40,906 nucleotides of DNA from Clostridiales bacterium. Lineage in GTDB: Bacteria > Bacillota > Clostridia > Oscillospirales > Oscillospiraceae. The notes beneath the pieces were generated by a model. The model was not told the DNA's origin and made no database searches. It saw only the letters and a program-made list of their open reading frames with translations. The stretch lies in assembly GCA_021205205.1 (NCBI GenBank), contig JAJPXY010000122.1, positions 1 to 40,906 on the forward strand. The letters run 5' to 3'. Below, piece by piece: positions 32,201 to 39,399 of the stretch (the stretch's first letter is position 1; the number at the start of each line of letters is the position of its first letter). The translations under genes and the position numbers were made by a program.

Positions 32201-33973
32201 GAACTGACTTACAACAGCCGCACCGGGTATAGCTTCTCCTCTATCCAGTCCACCGCAGAGGCCACCACCGCCACCGTGGACGCCACCCTCTCCACCGCTT
32301 CTGTCTGGGGCGACTACGAGCTGGATTTGGATTCCGACTATGGCATCGCCACCACCGAGGTCTACGGCGCTTATGTCACCACCGACGACGGCGCACAGTA
32401 CGCCATGAAACAGAGTGAGAACCTGTGGACCCCCAGCAAGTATTACGAGGCCGCCTGGGATACCATCGACAACAGCTATTATGCCAGCATGGAGGGCAAG
32501 ACCATTACCGGCGTGACCTTCATTACCACTTACGGCATCGTGGAGTACACCCTGTCCGAGGCCCTGTGTGTGACGCCTCACATGGCCGATGTTCCCGCCG
32601 CCGAGTTCACCAGCGGCACCACCCTCGCTATTACCGGCGTGGCGGAGGACGCGGAGAATGTCACCGTCACCGTGAAAGCCTCCGGCAAGAACGGCACTTC
32701 TCTGACGGACGAGGCGAAATCCATTGTGGACGGCGTCGTGACTCTGGACACTGCAGCCACCGACGGCACCGCCTATCGGGTGACCATCTCCAGCGACAAC
32801 TACGCCAGCAACATCGTAACCGCCGTTTACAGCGTGGACACCGCTGCCCTGACCTCCGCCATTGAGCAGGCGAACACCCTGGCCGAGAGCGGCTACACTG
32901 CCGACAGCTGGGCCGCTATGCAGACCGCGCTGGCGGATGCCACCGCCCTGGCCGAAGCCACCACCGGCAAGACCCAGGCTGAAGTGGACAAGATCACCGC
33001 CGCCCTGACCGCTGCCATCGACAGTCTGGTAGACATCACCGCCCTAACCGCCGCCATTGAGACTGCCCAGGCCCTGACCGAGAGCAGCTACACCGCCGAC
33101 AGCTGGGCCGCCATGCAGTCCGCTCTGACCGCCGCACAGACTGTGGCTGCCGATTCCGACGCCACCCAGACCCAGGTGGACGAGGCGACCTCTGCTCTGA
33201 CGGCCACCGTTGCCGCGCTGGTGGATACTTCCGCCCTGACCGCTGCCGTTGCCAAGGCCGAGGCCCTGACCGAAAGCAGCTACACCGCCAGCACCTGGTC
33301 CGCGCTGCAAACCGCGCTGACCGACGCAAAGGCAGTTGCCGCCAACAGCTCCGCCACCCAGGCCCAGGTGGATGAGGCCGCCGCTGCCGTGACCTCCGCC
33401 ATCTCCGCGTTGGTGAGCGCGGATACACAGAAAAAGCTAGAAACCACCGTCTATCAGGTAAGTACCCTGACCCAGAGCGGCTATACCACCGAGAGTTGGG
33501 ACGCCTTACAGACTGCGCTGGCGGCCGCCAACGCCGTTCTAAACAACCCTGACGCCAGCCAGAGCGAAGTCGAGTCCGCCATCGCCGCGCTGACCAGTGC
33601 CGTTGACGCTTTGGTTGCCGTCGACGAGGGCGATGAGAACACTTCCACATCTTCTGGCGGCAGCAGCACCGACAGTTCCACGTCCAGCGATAGCAGCACC
33701 GGCAGCTCCACGTCCAGCGACGGCAGCAGCTCTAGCAGCTCCACGTCCAGTGACGGCAGCAGCTCTAGCAGCTCCACGTCCAGCGACAACAGCAGCTCTA
33801 GCAGCTCCACGTCCAGCGACGACAGCAGCACCGGCAGCTCCAGCTCTAGTTCCACCAGCTCCCCCAAGACAGGCGACGCCTCCCAGATGATGCTGTGGGT
33901 GATCCTGTTGGCTGGTTCTGCCACCGGTCTGGTGATCAACTTCCATCGGAAGCGCACAGACAACGCTGAATAA
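29216..33973 (+). CDS. Sortase-anchored surface protein with FMN_bind-like and FIVAR repeats
   Basis: A 1585-residue wall protein. Signal peptide about 1-26 (ending ALAA), then an acidic Glu/Ala region (to about 125). An FMN_bind-like domain follows (about 145-250) with DVVSNATCSSKG at the flavin-attachment site (SNAT 227-230 instead of SGAT). Three repeats begin MN(V/I)PY near 265, 570 and 906, each with VTSAT/FTSAT-x-SK (286-289, 592-595, 927-930). They resemble Tp47-like domains, named tentatively. Repeats one and three are much closer to each other than to two, and each ends in an SGKNG-type beta domain. Four FIVAR-type helical repeats of about 63 residues (about 1210-1470) precede a Ser-rich stalk, the sorting signal SPKTG (1549-1553), a membrane helix and a basic tail. 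It is probably the outermost part of the electron-transfer system; ligand or acceptor unknown. ATG 29216 has AAAGGAAG upstream. Confidence 0.82.
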   Translation: MKRVCSLLLAFSLLLSVAQPTALAAELDAADEAAVVAAAESAEASDEEEAVDDAEEEQEEASEAAEEDESEAAEEEIPAAVDEETPAAADETTANEEETSTTADEAADDEEEASTITEDEDDVTVSAAYVDDDSGSLTLELSEGVPADGTYTGAATVEPDEYEDFDAYEVQIAFTFADGALTVAELVSTVDEDNETYFERAFSTGRGKISSIIEQLKGSTTTVDVVSNATCSSKGIVAAYEDAYAQAVAANTSAKEETEYVYAYMNVPYSAFYAELNDSGDVDTVTSATTSKAANCKNVYMTVDSDAGTTSIYGVVVPVKMSAATYEAVAGLVTDSTAAYYVGEDVEDPAVYLELTYEDGAYTFSDIQGTVTTTTVSDTTLSTASVWGDYELDLDADYGIATTEVYGAYVTTTDGAQYAMKQSENLWTPSKYYEAAWDTIDNDYYSSMEGKTIESVTFVTTSGLVVYTLDEPLYVQEHMSSVPTAEFTSATTISISNLAEDAADVSVTVKASGKNGASLTDTAKSIVDGVVTLDAAATDGTTYRVTITSSNYAANIVNATYVAQDYYVLMNIPYDEFYAADVNNDVAVDAFTSATKSKTQTWSLSGGSYHVSEDGSDITGVTFPVKVPKGTDLSAYTQITDDDSLEITVTNRGQTSTTTYAGYKALYQADSYSYYVLSSDPSYYKELIVNEDGSFSFGAVVGESTTVTGSAELTTDTSYGDYQLSVDGITDYVTAGTDDVYGVVLHTEEGSDYGLRHLENIWRVSELAFCTGFTTAVHNCPTSSAHYEAIMGQTITSITYYTSAGIYEVSLSESVYVPTKSEVTVSVEDAYVLDGQTTFTVDGTLADDFDAVYSVDIEGAVIDAENGTITFATDTDLASYTLTITDQDRKYDAITASFSLYNYYSMNVPYSVFYSELNDDGGVDVVTSATTSKAANCKNVYMTVDSDAGTTTIYGVVVPVKVSGSAYSTVKDLVTDAAADYYVGDALESEPTVYLELTYNSRTGYSFSSIQSTAEATTATVDATLSTASVWGDYELDLDSDYGIATTEVYGAYVTTDDGAQYAMKQSENLWTPSKYYEAAWDTIDNSYYASMEGKTITGVTFITTYGIVEYTLSEALCVTPHMADVPAAEFTSGTTLAITGVAEDAENVTVTVKASGKNGTSLTDEAKSIVDGVVTLDTAATDGTAYRVTISSDNYASNIVTAVYSVDTAALTSAIEQANTLAESGYTADSWAAMQTALADATALAEATTGKTQAEVDKITAALTAAIDSLVDITALTAAIETAQALTESSYTADSWAAMQSALTAAQTVAADSDATQTQVDEATSALTATVAALVDTSALTAAVAKAEALTESSYTASTWSALQTALTDAKAVAANSSATQAQVDEAAAAVTSAISALVSADTQKKLETTVYQVSTLTQSGYTTESWDALQTALAAANAVLNNPDASQSEVESAIAALTSAVDALVAVDEGDENTSTSSGGSSTDSSTSSDSSTGSSTSSDGSSSSSSTSSDGSSSSSSTSSDNSSSSSSTSSDDSSTGSSSSSSTSSPKTGDASQMMLWVILLAGSATGLVINFHRKRTDNAE
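33725..33823 (+). repeat. 33-nt tandem repeat encoding the Ser-rich stalk
   Basis: Three near-identical 33-nt units, each coding for an 11-residue Ser/Thr/Asp block (SSSSSSTSSD plus G, N or D), with shorter variants on both sides. Coding minisatellite; unit number may vary between strains. Confidence 0.85.
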
Positions 33974-34045
33974 GCTGAGACAGGCCGTCCAGGCCAATAA
34001 AAACGCGCTACCATTCCCGAAAAGCAACCCAAAAACCATCGGCGG

Positions 34046-34067
34046 GGCAGGGGCTTCGGCCCCTGCC
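34046..34067 (+). other. Intercistronic hairpin after the surface-protein gene
   Basis: GGCAGGGGC-TTCG-GCCCCTGCC, very stable, but only TTGACG follows. It may partly terminate or stabilise the mRNA, giving different levels of the surface protein and the downstream apbE group. Confidence 0.55.
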
Positions 34068-34163
34068 TTGACGTGCAGAAATGATTTGTTTGCTGATAGT
34101 CTGGTACTGCAAGCCAAAATCAAAGCGAAAAGCCCAGAGTAAACTTAGAAAGGAAGATTCGGA

Positions 34164-35270
34164 TTGACGAGGAAAATCGGCTGTCTGCTGCTGGCGGCGG
34201 CGCTGTGCGCCCTGACCGGCTGCGGCAGCGCCGCGCAGACAGAGGGCCGTGACAACAAGACCAGTCAGGCAGCGTCCAGCGTCTCCCAGACGGACCAGGA
34301 GGCAGAGGAAATTCCCAGCAGCACCCAACAGGTGTTCGCCATGGACACCTACATGACCGTCACGGCCTACGGCGAACAGGCAGAGACGGCGGTATCCACC
34401 GCAGTGGAGGAAATTCAACGGCTGGACGCCCTGTGGAGCGTAGGGGAGAGTGACAGCGAGATCTCCATCCTCAACGACAGCGGCTCCATTCTCCTCTCTG
34501 AGGAGACGGCGGAGCTGGTGGAATACTCCCTGACCCTCTGCGAGGAGACAGGCGGGGCCTTTGACATCACCATCTACCCCCTGATGGTGGAGTGGGGCTT
34601 CCCTTCCGGGGACTATCAGGTGCCGACCCAACAGCGCATTGACGAGCTGCTGGAGCTGGTGGGGTCCGACAAGCTGGAATATGATGCCGAGACCCGACAG
34701 CTGACCCTCCCCGAGGGCATGGCCATCGACCTGGGCGGCATCGCCAAGGGCTACGTCTCCAGCCATATCATGGACGTGTTTGAGGAATGCGGCGTGGTGT
34801 CCGGTATGGTGTCCCTGGGGGGCAACGTGCAGACCTACCGCACCAAGACCGATGGCAGCCTCTGGCGGGTGGGCATCGAGAACCCCGACGCCACGGTGGA
34901 GGCCTTGTCCGGTGTGGACTACGTGGGGATCCTCAGCGTGGCGGACAAGGCGGTCATTACCTCCGGCGGCTACGAGCGCTACTTTGAGGAGGACGGCGTC
35001 ACCTACCACCACATTCTGGACCCGGCCACCGGCAGCAGCGCCCGCAGCGGCCTGCTCTCCGTCACCATCGTCAGCGAGGACGGTACTCTGGCCGACGGCC
35101 TGTCCACCTCGCTGTTCGTCATGGGGAAGGAGAAGGCGCTGGCCTTCTGGGCGGAACACAGCGACGAATTTGACGCCGTGCTGGTGGAGGAGGACGGCGC
35201 GGTCACCATCACCGGCGGGCTGAAGGATTGCTTCGAGTCCGATTTGGACTATACCTGCGTGGAAAGCTGA
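34164..35270 (+). CDS. apbE: FAD:protein FMN transferase lipoprotein (ApbE)
   Basis: A 368-residue ApbE preceded by a lipoprotein signal (lipobox ALTGC, about residues 16-20), so it is anchored outside the membrane. Family blocks: FAMDTYMTVTAYG, ETGGAFDITIYPLM, AIDLGGIAKGYVSS, MVSLGGNVQTY, AVITSGGYERYF, YHHILDPATGSSA and the late TLADGLSTSLFVMG. ApbE moves FMN from FAD onto a Thr/Ser in the S-G-A-T motif of FMN_bind proteins. Three FMN_bind-type proteins lie in the same cluster, which fixes its likely substrates. It starts at TTG 34164 with AAAGGAAG upstream; no suitable ATG exists nearby. Confidence 0.93.
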   Translation: MTRKIGCLLLAAALCALTGCGSAAQTEGRDNKTSQAASSVSQTDQEAEEIPSSTQQVFAMDTYMTVTAYGEQAETAVSTAVEEIQRLDALWSVGESDSEISILNDSGSILLSEETAELVEYSLTLCEETGGAFDITIYPLMVEWGFPSGDYQVPTQQRIDELLELVGSDKLEYDAETRQLTLPEGMAIDLGGIAKGYVSSHIMDVFEECGVVSGMVSLGGNVQTYRTKTDGSLWRVGIENPDATVEALSGVDYVGILSVADKAVITSGGYERYFEEDGVTYHHILDPATGSSARSGLLSVTIVSEDGTLADGLSTSLFVMGKEKALAFWAEHSDEFDAVLVEEDGAVTITGGLKDCFESDLDYTCVES

Positions 35271-35280
35271 GGGGAAGGCA

Positions 35281-37647
35281 ATGAAAAAGTTATTGAGCCT
35301 GGTACAACTGCTCCCCGCCGTGGCGGTGGGGCTGGCGGCGGCCATTGGGTTCCAGCTGAGCGCCCCGGCGCTGGAGGCCATCGTCTGGCCGGAGGAACCG
35401 GACCTCTCCGCCGTGGCGGAGGACAGCGAAGCGTTGGATGAACAGGAGACCGAGGCTGTCGCGGAAGAACTGCTGGCCCAGGGGATCGGCGACTTCGAGG
35501 ACGGCGTCTATTACGGATCCGGCACTGGTTTCTCCGGCATTACCCAAGTGGAAGTCGTGGTGGAAAACCGCCAAATCGTCCAAATCAACATTTTGAGCTA
35601 TCAGGACGACGATACCTTCTTCAACCGGGCCAGAGGGGTCATTGATGCGGTGCTGACCGCCCAGACCTGGGAGGTGGACACAGTCTCCGGGGCCACCTAT
35701 TCCAGCCGGGGCATCCTGGAGGCGGTGAAAAACGCTCTGAGCGGCACCAATGAGCTGTCCGAGACGGCGGATACCGGAACGACAGCAACGGAGCTGTCCG
35801 TCACCAGCTATGACGACAGCGCTGTCTGGGCGGATGGCACCTATACCGGCTCCGCCAGGGGCTTTGGCGGGATCATCAAGGTACAGGTCACCATCAAGGA
35901 CGGCAAAATCACCTCCATTCAGGTACTGAGCCACTCCGGAGAGACGGCGTCCTATTTCAACAAGGCCAAGGCCATCATCAGCCGTATTCTCAAGGCCCAG
36001 AGCCCCAACGTGGACACGGTCTCCGGGGCCACCTATTCCTCCACGGGCATCCGGGAGGCAGTGAAGGCCGCCCTGAAAAAAGCCGCCGGGCAGGCGTCCT
36101 CCGCCTCCTCTGCGGACGAGGATAAGACGGTGGACACCGGAACGACAGCAACGGAGCTGTCCGTCACCAGCTATGACGACAGCGCTGTCTGGGCGGATGG
36201 CACCTATACCGGCTCCGCCAGGGGCTTTGGCGGGATCATCAAGGTACAGGTCACCATCAAGGACGGCAAAATCACCTCCATTCAGGTACTGAGCCACTCC
36301 GGAGAGACGGCGTCCTATTTCAACAAGGCCAAGGCCATCATCAGCCGTATTCTCAAGGCCCAGAGCCCCAACGTGGACACGGTCTCCGGGGCCACCTATT
36401 CCTCCACGGGCATCCGGGAGGCAGTGAAGGCCGCCCTGAAAAAAGCCGCCGGGCAGGCGTCCTCCGCCTCCTCTGCGGACGAGGATGAGGATGTGGAGGA
36501 GGCAGCCGAGCAGACGGTGAGCGCCGCCAGCCAGGAAGTCACCCTCCCAGAGGGCGCGCCCGCCGACGGCAGCTATACCGGCACCGGCGAATGTGCAAAA
36601 TTCGGCTACAGCGTCACGCTGACCGCCGTGTTCCAGAACGGCGAATTGACCGCGTTGAAGGACTTCGCCCTGGTGGACAACGACGATGCGGACAACGAAC
36701 CCTTCGCGGCCTCCTCCTGGAAGGGGATGAAGACGAATCTGCTCTCCGGCAGTACCGATGTGGTCTCCGGGGCTACCTATTCCTCCAACGCGATTCTGGC
36801 CGCCTATCAGGACGCCTACACCCAAGCGGTGGCCGCAGGCGGCGGTACAGTGGAGACGCCGGGGGAATCCGACGATTCCGATGAGACCCAGAACAGCGAC
36901 CCCGATGAGGATGAGGCGCAAGATGAGCAGGACGCGACAGAGGATACCGGCAGCGGCAGCGATTTGACCGGCGTCCCCGCTGACGGCACCTACACCGCCA
37001 GCGCCCTGTGTGAGCCGGACGAATACGAGGACTTTGAAGCCTATACCCTGACCGCCGACGTGACCTTTGCGGACGGCAAACTGGTCTCCATCGACAACCT
37101 GACCTCCACCGACGACAGCAATGTGAAGTACTACACCCGCGCCGCTCAGGGGACCAGCAAGTACACCGGTGTGGTGGCCCAGCTCATCGACAAGCAGAGC
37201 GGAGCGGACATCGACGCGGTGAGCAACGCCACCTGTTCCTCCGTAGCGCTGGTGGCCCTCTACGAGAACGCCTACGCCCAGGCGGTGGCCGCCAACACAG
37301 GAGAGACCGAAGCGGAGGAACCGGAATCGGAGGAAGAGGAGGAATCGGAGGAAGCGTCAGAGGAGGAACCTGCCGAAGAAGAAGCCTCGCCAGAGGACGG
37401 CGAAGCCGCCGAGGCGGAATCCACCGATGGATCCACAGAGGAGCAGGAGGCAGAACAGACGGAATCTGCCGAACGGGAGACAGTGACAGCCGCCTCTACA
37501 GAGGAACAGGCGGCGGAAGAACAGGCGGCGGAAGAACAGGCGGCGGAGGAAGAAACAGAGGAACCTGCCTCCGGCGATGAGCAGGAGACGGAACCGGCGT
37601 CTGAGGAGACGCCCCAACAGAACGAACAGGAGGACGGGTCGGAATGA
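35281..37647 (+). CDS. Multi-domain FMN-binding (flavinylated) membrane-anchored protein
   Basis: A 788-residue protein. An N-terminal membrane helix (about 9-27) is followed by five FMN_bind domains. Flavin-attachment sites: DTVSGATYSSRG (SGAT 136-139), DTVSGATYSSTG (248-251), the same again (369-372), DVVSGATYSSNA (496-499) and DAVSNATCSSVA (648-651; Asn for Gly). Domains two and three are a 121-residue duplication. Domain five belongs to the EPDEYEDF type also present in the surface protein. An acidic Glu/Ala tail (about 675-788) contains EEQAA repeats. The domains should form a chain of covalent FMN outside the membrane. ATG follows GGGGAAGG, 10 nt after apbE. Confidence 0.9.
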   Translation: MKKLLSLVQLLPAVAVGLAAAIGFQLSAPALEAIVWPEEPDLSAVAEDSEALDEQETEAVAEELLAQGIGDFEDGVYYGSGTGFSGITQVEVVVENRQIVQINILSYQDDDTFFNRARGVIDAVLTAQTWEVDTVSGATYSSRGILEAVKNALSGTNELSETADTGTTATELSVTSYDDSAVWADGTYTGSARGFGGIIKVQVTIKDGKITSIQVLSHSGETASYFNKAKAIISRILKAQSPNVDTVSGATYSSTGIREAVKAALKKAAGQASSASSADEDKTVDTGTTATELSVTSYDDSAVWADGTYTGSARGFGGIIKVQVTIKDGKITSIQVLSHSGETASYFNKAKAIISRILKAQSPNVDTVSGATYSSTGIREAVKAALKKAAGQASSASSADEDEDVEEAAEQTVSAASQEVTLPEGAPADGSYTGTGECAKFGYSVTLTAVFQNGELTALKDFALVDNDDADNEPFAASSWKGMKTNLLSGSTDVVSGATYSSNAILAAYQDAYTQAVAAGGGTVETPGESDDSDETQNSDPDEDEAQDEQDATEDTGSGSDLTGVPADGTYTASALCEPDEYEDFEAYTLTADVTFADGKLVSIDNLTSTDDSNVKYYTRAAQGTSKYTGVVAQLIDKQSGADIDAVSNATCSSVALVALYENAYAQAVAANTGETEAEEPESEEEEESEEASEEEPAEEEASPEDGEAAEAESTDGSTEEQEAEQTESAERETVTAASTEEQAAEEQAAEEQAAEEETEEPASGDEQETEPASEETPQQNEQEDGSE
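35773..36486 (+). repeat. 351-nt perfect tandem duplication of an FMN_bind domain
   Basis: Positions 35773-36123 recur at 36136-36486 with no difference I could find, period 363 nt (121 codons). The 12-nt joint differs. Perfect synonymous identity indicates a very recent duplication or ongoing gene conversion. Confidence 0.9.
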
Positions 37648-38114
37648 GACAGTTTATCCTTCGGGCGGTCAATTTAGCGCTGGTCCTCGCCATTGGGATG
37701 TGTTACCAGCAGTACGCCCTGCCCAGGGCGGAAGAGGTGGAGGCGTACAACCAGCAGGCGGCCCAAGCGGAGGCCCTGGCGGAGGAATACGCCGCCATGG
37801 AGGCCGCAGCCTTAAACCAGGCCGAAGAAGCCGAGGCGGCGAGCGGGTATCAGGACGGCGCCTATACCGGAACCGGAACCGGCTTCGGCGGGGAGATCAC
37901 CGTGAGCGTTACCATTGAGAGCGGCGCGATCGCCGGGGTGGAACTGGTCTCCGCCGCAGGCGAGGACCCCGCCTATCTCGCCCAGGCGGAGACGCTGCTG
38001 GACAGCATCGTCAGCGCCCAGTCCGCCGACCTGGACACGGTCAGCGGGGCCACCTTCTCCTCCACGGGTATTCTGGAGGCGGCGCGGAACGCGCTGGAGG
38101 AGGCGAGCCAATGA
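37644..38114 (+). CDS. Single-domain FMN-binding protein
   Basis: A 156-residue protein with an N-terminal membrane helix (about 5-22), an Ala/Glu-rich helical stalk (about 28-68) and one FMN_bind domain (about 70-156) containing LDTVSGATFSSTG, the canonical ApbE target. It is probably the membrane-proximal flavin carrier between the Fe-S protein encoded next and the five-domain protein before it. The ATG overlaps the upstream stop by 4 nt, so translation is coupled. Confidence 0.9.
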   Translation: MRQFILRAVNLALVLAIGMCYQQYALPRAEEVEAYNQQAAQAEALAEEYAAMEAAALNQAEEAEAASGYQDGAYTGTGTGFGGEITVSVTIESGAIAGVELVSAAGEDPAYLAQAETLLDSIVSAQSADLDTVSGATFSSTGILEAARNALEEASQ

Positions 38115-38974
38115 CCAAACAGAAAAAGAAGCGGGCGAACCCGGCCCTGGCCCGCCGCCAGCGGCAAGGCTGGGTTCGCGTCGGCGTCCAAATCGTGTTC
38201 TTCCTGGCGGCCCCCTCGGTCTATGCCTCGGCGTTCTCCGGCCTCAAGGCCATCTTCACCGCCTTTGGGGCAGGGGAGCCGCTGGCCTGGTCCGCGTTCA
38301 CCACCTATCTGGTGCTGCTGACTGCGTTCACCGTCCTCTTTGGCCGGTACTTTTGCGGCTGGGCCTGCGCCTTTGGCGCGGTGGGGGACTGGATCTGCCG
38401 CTTTTCCCAGTGGGCGCAGAAAAAGACCAAGGTCAAACTGCCCAAGCTGCCGGAAAAGGCAGTCCTCGTTCTGCAATGGATGAAATATGTGACGCTGGCG
38501 GTGGTGCTGGCGCTGTGCTTTCAGGGATTCAGTGGAGCGGTCAGCCGGAACAGCCCGTGGACGGTGTTCTCCATGGTCATCTCCGGGAACCTCCGGCTGG
38601 CGGCCTATGGTGTCGTTATTGTATTCCTGCTGACCATTCTGGTGGGCATGGCCTTCCAGGAGCGATACTTTTGTCAGTTTTTCTGCCCCATGGGGGCGGT
38701 GTTCTCGCTGCTGCCGGTGCTGCCGTTTTTCAACCTGAAGCGGAATGCGGCTGCCTGCCCCGCCCGGTGCGGCGCGTGCCGGAAGAACTGCCCCGTCTCC
38801 CTCCAGCTGGACCGGGACTCTCTCCGCCAGGGGGAGTGCATCCGCTGTGGGCGGTGTTCCGGCATCTGTCCCCGGGGCAACATCTCTACCGCCTTTGGCT
38901 TGCTCAAAGGGGATGAGATATGGCCCGATCTGTTGCGGGGCGGGGTGCTGCTGGCGCTGATGCTGGTGTTGTGA
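38111..38974 (+). CDS. NapH/CcoG-like polytopic membrane Fe-S protein
   Basis: A 287-residue protein with five predicted membrane helices (about 25-45, 60-80, 118-138, 160-180 and a C-terminal one at 270-287). Membrane motifs RYFCGWACAFGAVGD and RYFCQFFCPMGAVFS are typical of the 4Fe-4S_5/NapH group. Two cytosolic-side [4Fe-4S] motifs follow: CPARCGACRKNCP (C-x3-C-x2-C-x3-C, slightly variant) and CIRCGRCSGICP (canonical). It should feed electrons from the membrane or cytosol to the FMN_bind proteins. The ATG overlaps the previous stop by 4 nt. Last gene of the cluster; no clear terminator before the tRNA promoter. Confidence 0.9.
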   Translation: MTKQKKKRANPALARRQRQGWVRVGVQIVFFLAAPSVYASAFSGLKAIFTAFGAGEPLAWSAFTTYLVLLTAFTVLFGRYFCGWACAFGAVGDWICRFSQWAQKKTKVKLPKLPEKAVLVLQWMKYVTLAVVLALCFQGFSGAVSRNSPWTVFSMVISGNLRLAAYGVVIVFLLTILVGMAFQERYFCQFFCPMGAVFSLLPVLPFFNLKRNAAACPARCGACRKNCPVSLQLDRDSLRQGECIRCGRCSGICPRGNISTAFGLLKGDEIWPDLLRGGVLLALMLVL

Positions 38975-39011
38975 CCGGAAGATTTCTTTGCAAAAAAACG
39001 TCGAATGGGGC

Positions 39012-39040
39012 TTGACTTTTTCCCCAGTGGGTGGTAAGAT
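39012..39040 (+). promoter_or_regulatory. Promoter of tRNA-Leu
   Basis: TTGACT (39012-39017), 17 bp, TAAGAT (39035-39040), 37 nt before the mature tRNA. Confidence 0.8.
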
Positions 39041-39077
39041 ACCTCTTGCAGTGAGCGAGGCCAGTCCTTTTCGATGT

Positions 39078-39165
39078 GCGCAAGTGGTGGAATTGGTAGA
39101 CTCGCTGGCTTCAGGTGCCAGTGCTCATTGCGGGCGTGCGGGTTCGACTCCCGCCTTGCGCACCA
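39078..39165 (+). tRNA. tRNA-Leu (anticodon CAG), CCA encoded
   Basis: Acceptor stem GCGCAAG/CTTGCGC with discriminator A and encoded CCA. The D-arm holds GGTAGA, the anticodon stem-loop is CTGGC-TTCAGGT-GCCAG (anticodon CAG, reads CUG), there is a long variable arm as in class II tRNAs, and the T-arm GCGGG-TTCGACT-CCCGC. Own promoter and terminator. Confidence 0.96.
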
Positions 39166-39170
39166 GCTTC

Positions 39171-39201
39171 GCACCCGTCCATTTCGGACGGGTGCTTTTT
39201 T
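39171..39201 (+). terminator. Terminator of tRNA-Leu
   Basis: GCACCCGTCC-ATTTC-GGACGGGTGC followed by TTTTTT, 5 nt past the CCA end. Confidence 0.92.
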
Positions 39202-39209
39202 CTTGGCAG

Positions 39210-39249
39210 AGCAGGGCTTTCCCATCGTTTGGCGGGAAGCCCTGCTTTT
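39210..39249. terminator. Second terminator-like hairpin
   Basis: AGCAGGGCTT-T-CCC pairs with GGGAAGCCCTGCT (one bulged T), then TTTTG. It may be a backup to the tRNA terminator. The rest of 39250-39399 holds only the next promoter. Confidence 0.6.
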
Positions 39250-39340
39250 GTCTGGACGGGGCTCAGCCGCCTGTTTCGCGCTGGCCGCATTTTTTATAGA
39301 AAATCGGCGGCAGCCGCCCACATATTCTTGCAAAGTGTGT

Positions 39341-39346
39341 TATACT
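39341..39346 (+). promoter_or_regulatory. -10 element for the NYN gene
   Basis: TATACT, 54 nt before the ATG at 39400. No good -35 box at 16-18 bp. Confidence 0.4.
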
Positions 39347-39399
39347 GTATGTAGCGGGATGACCGCACAAACCACAAACCGACAGGAGGACAAGACAGC

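Noticed and set aside
33725..33823. CRISPR-like array of 33-nt repeats
   Set aside because: The repeats are contiguous without spacers and lie in frame inside the Ser-rich stalk of the surface protein.
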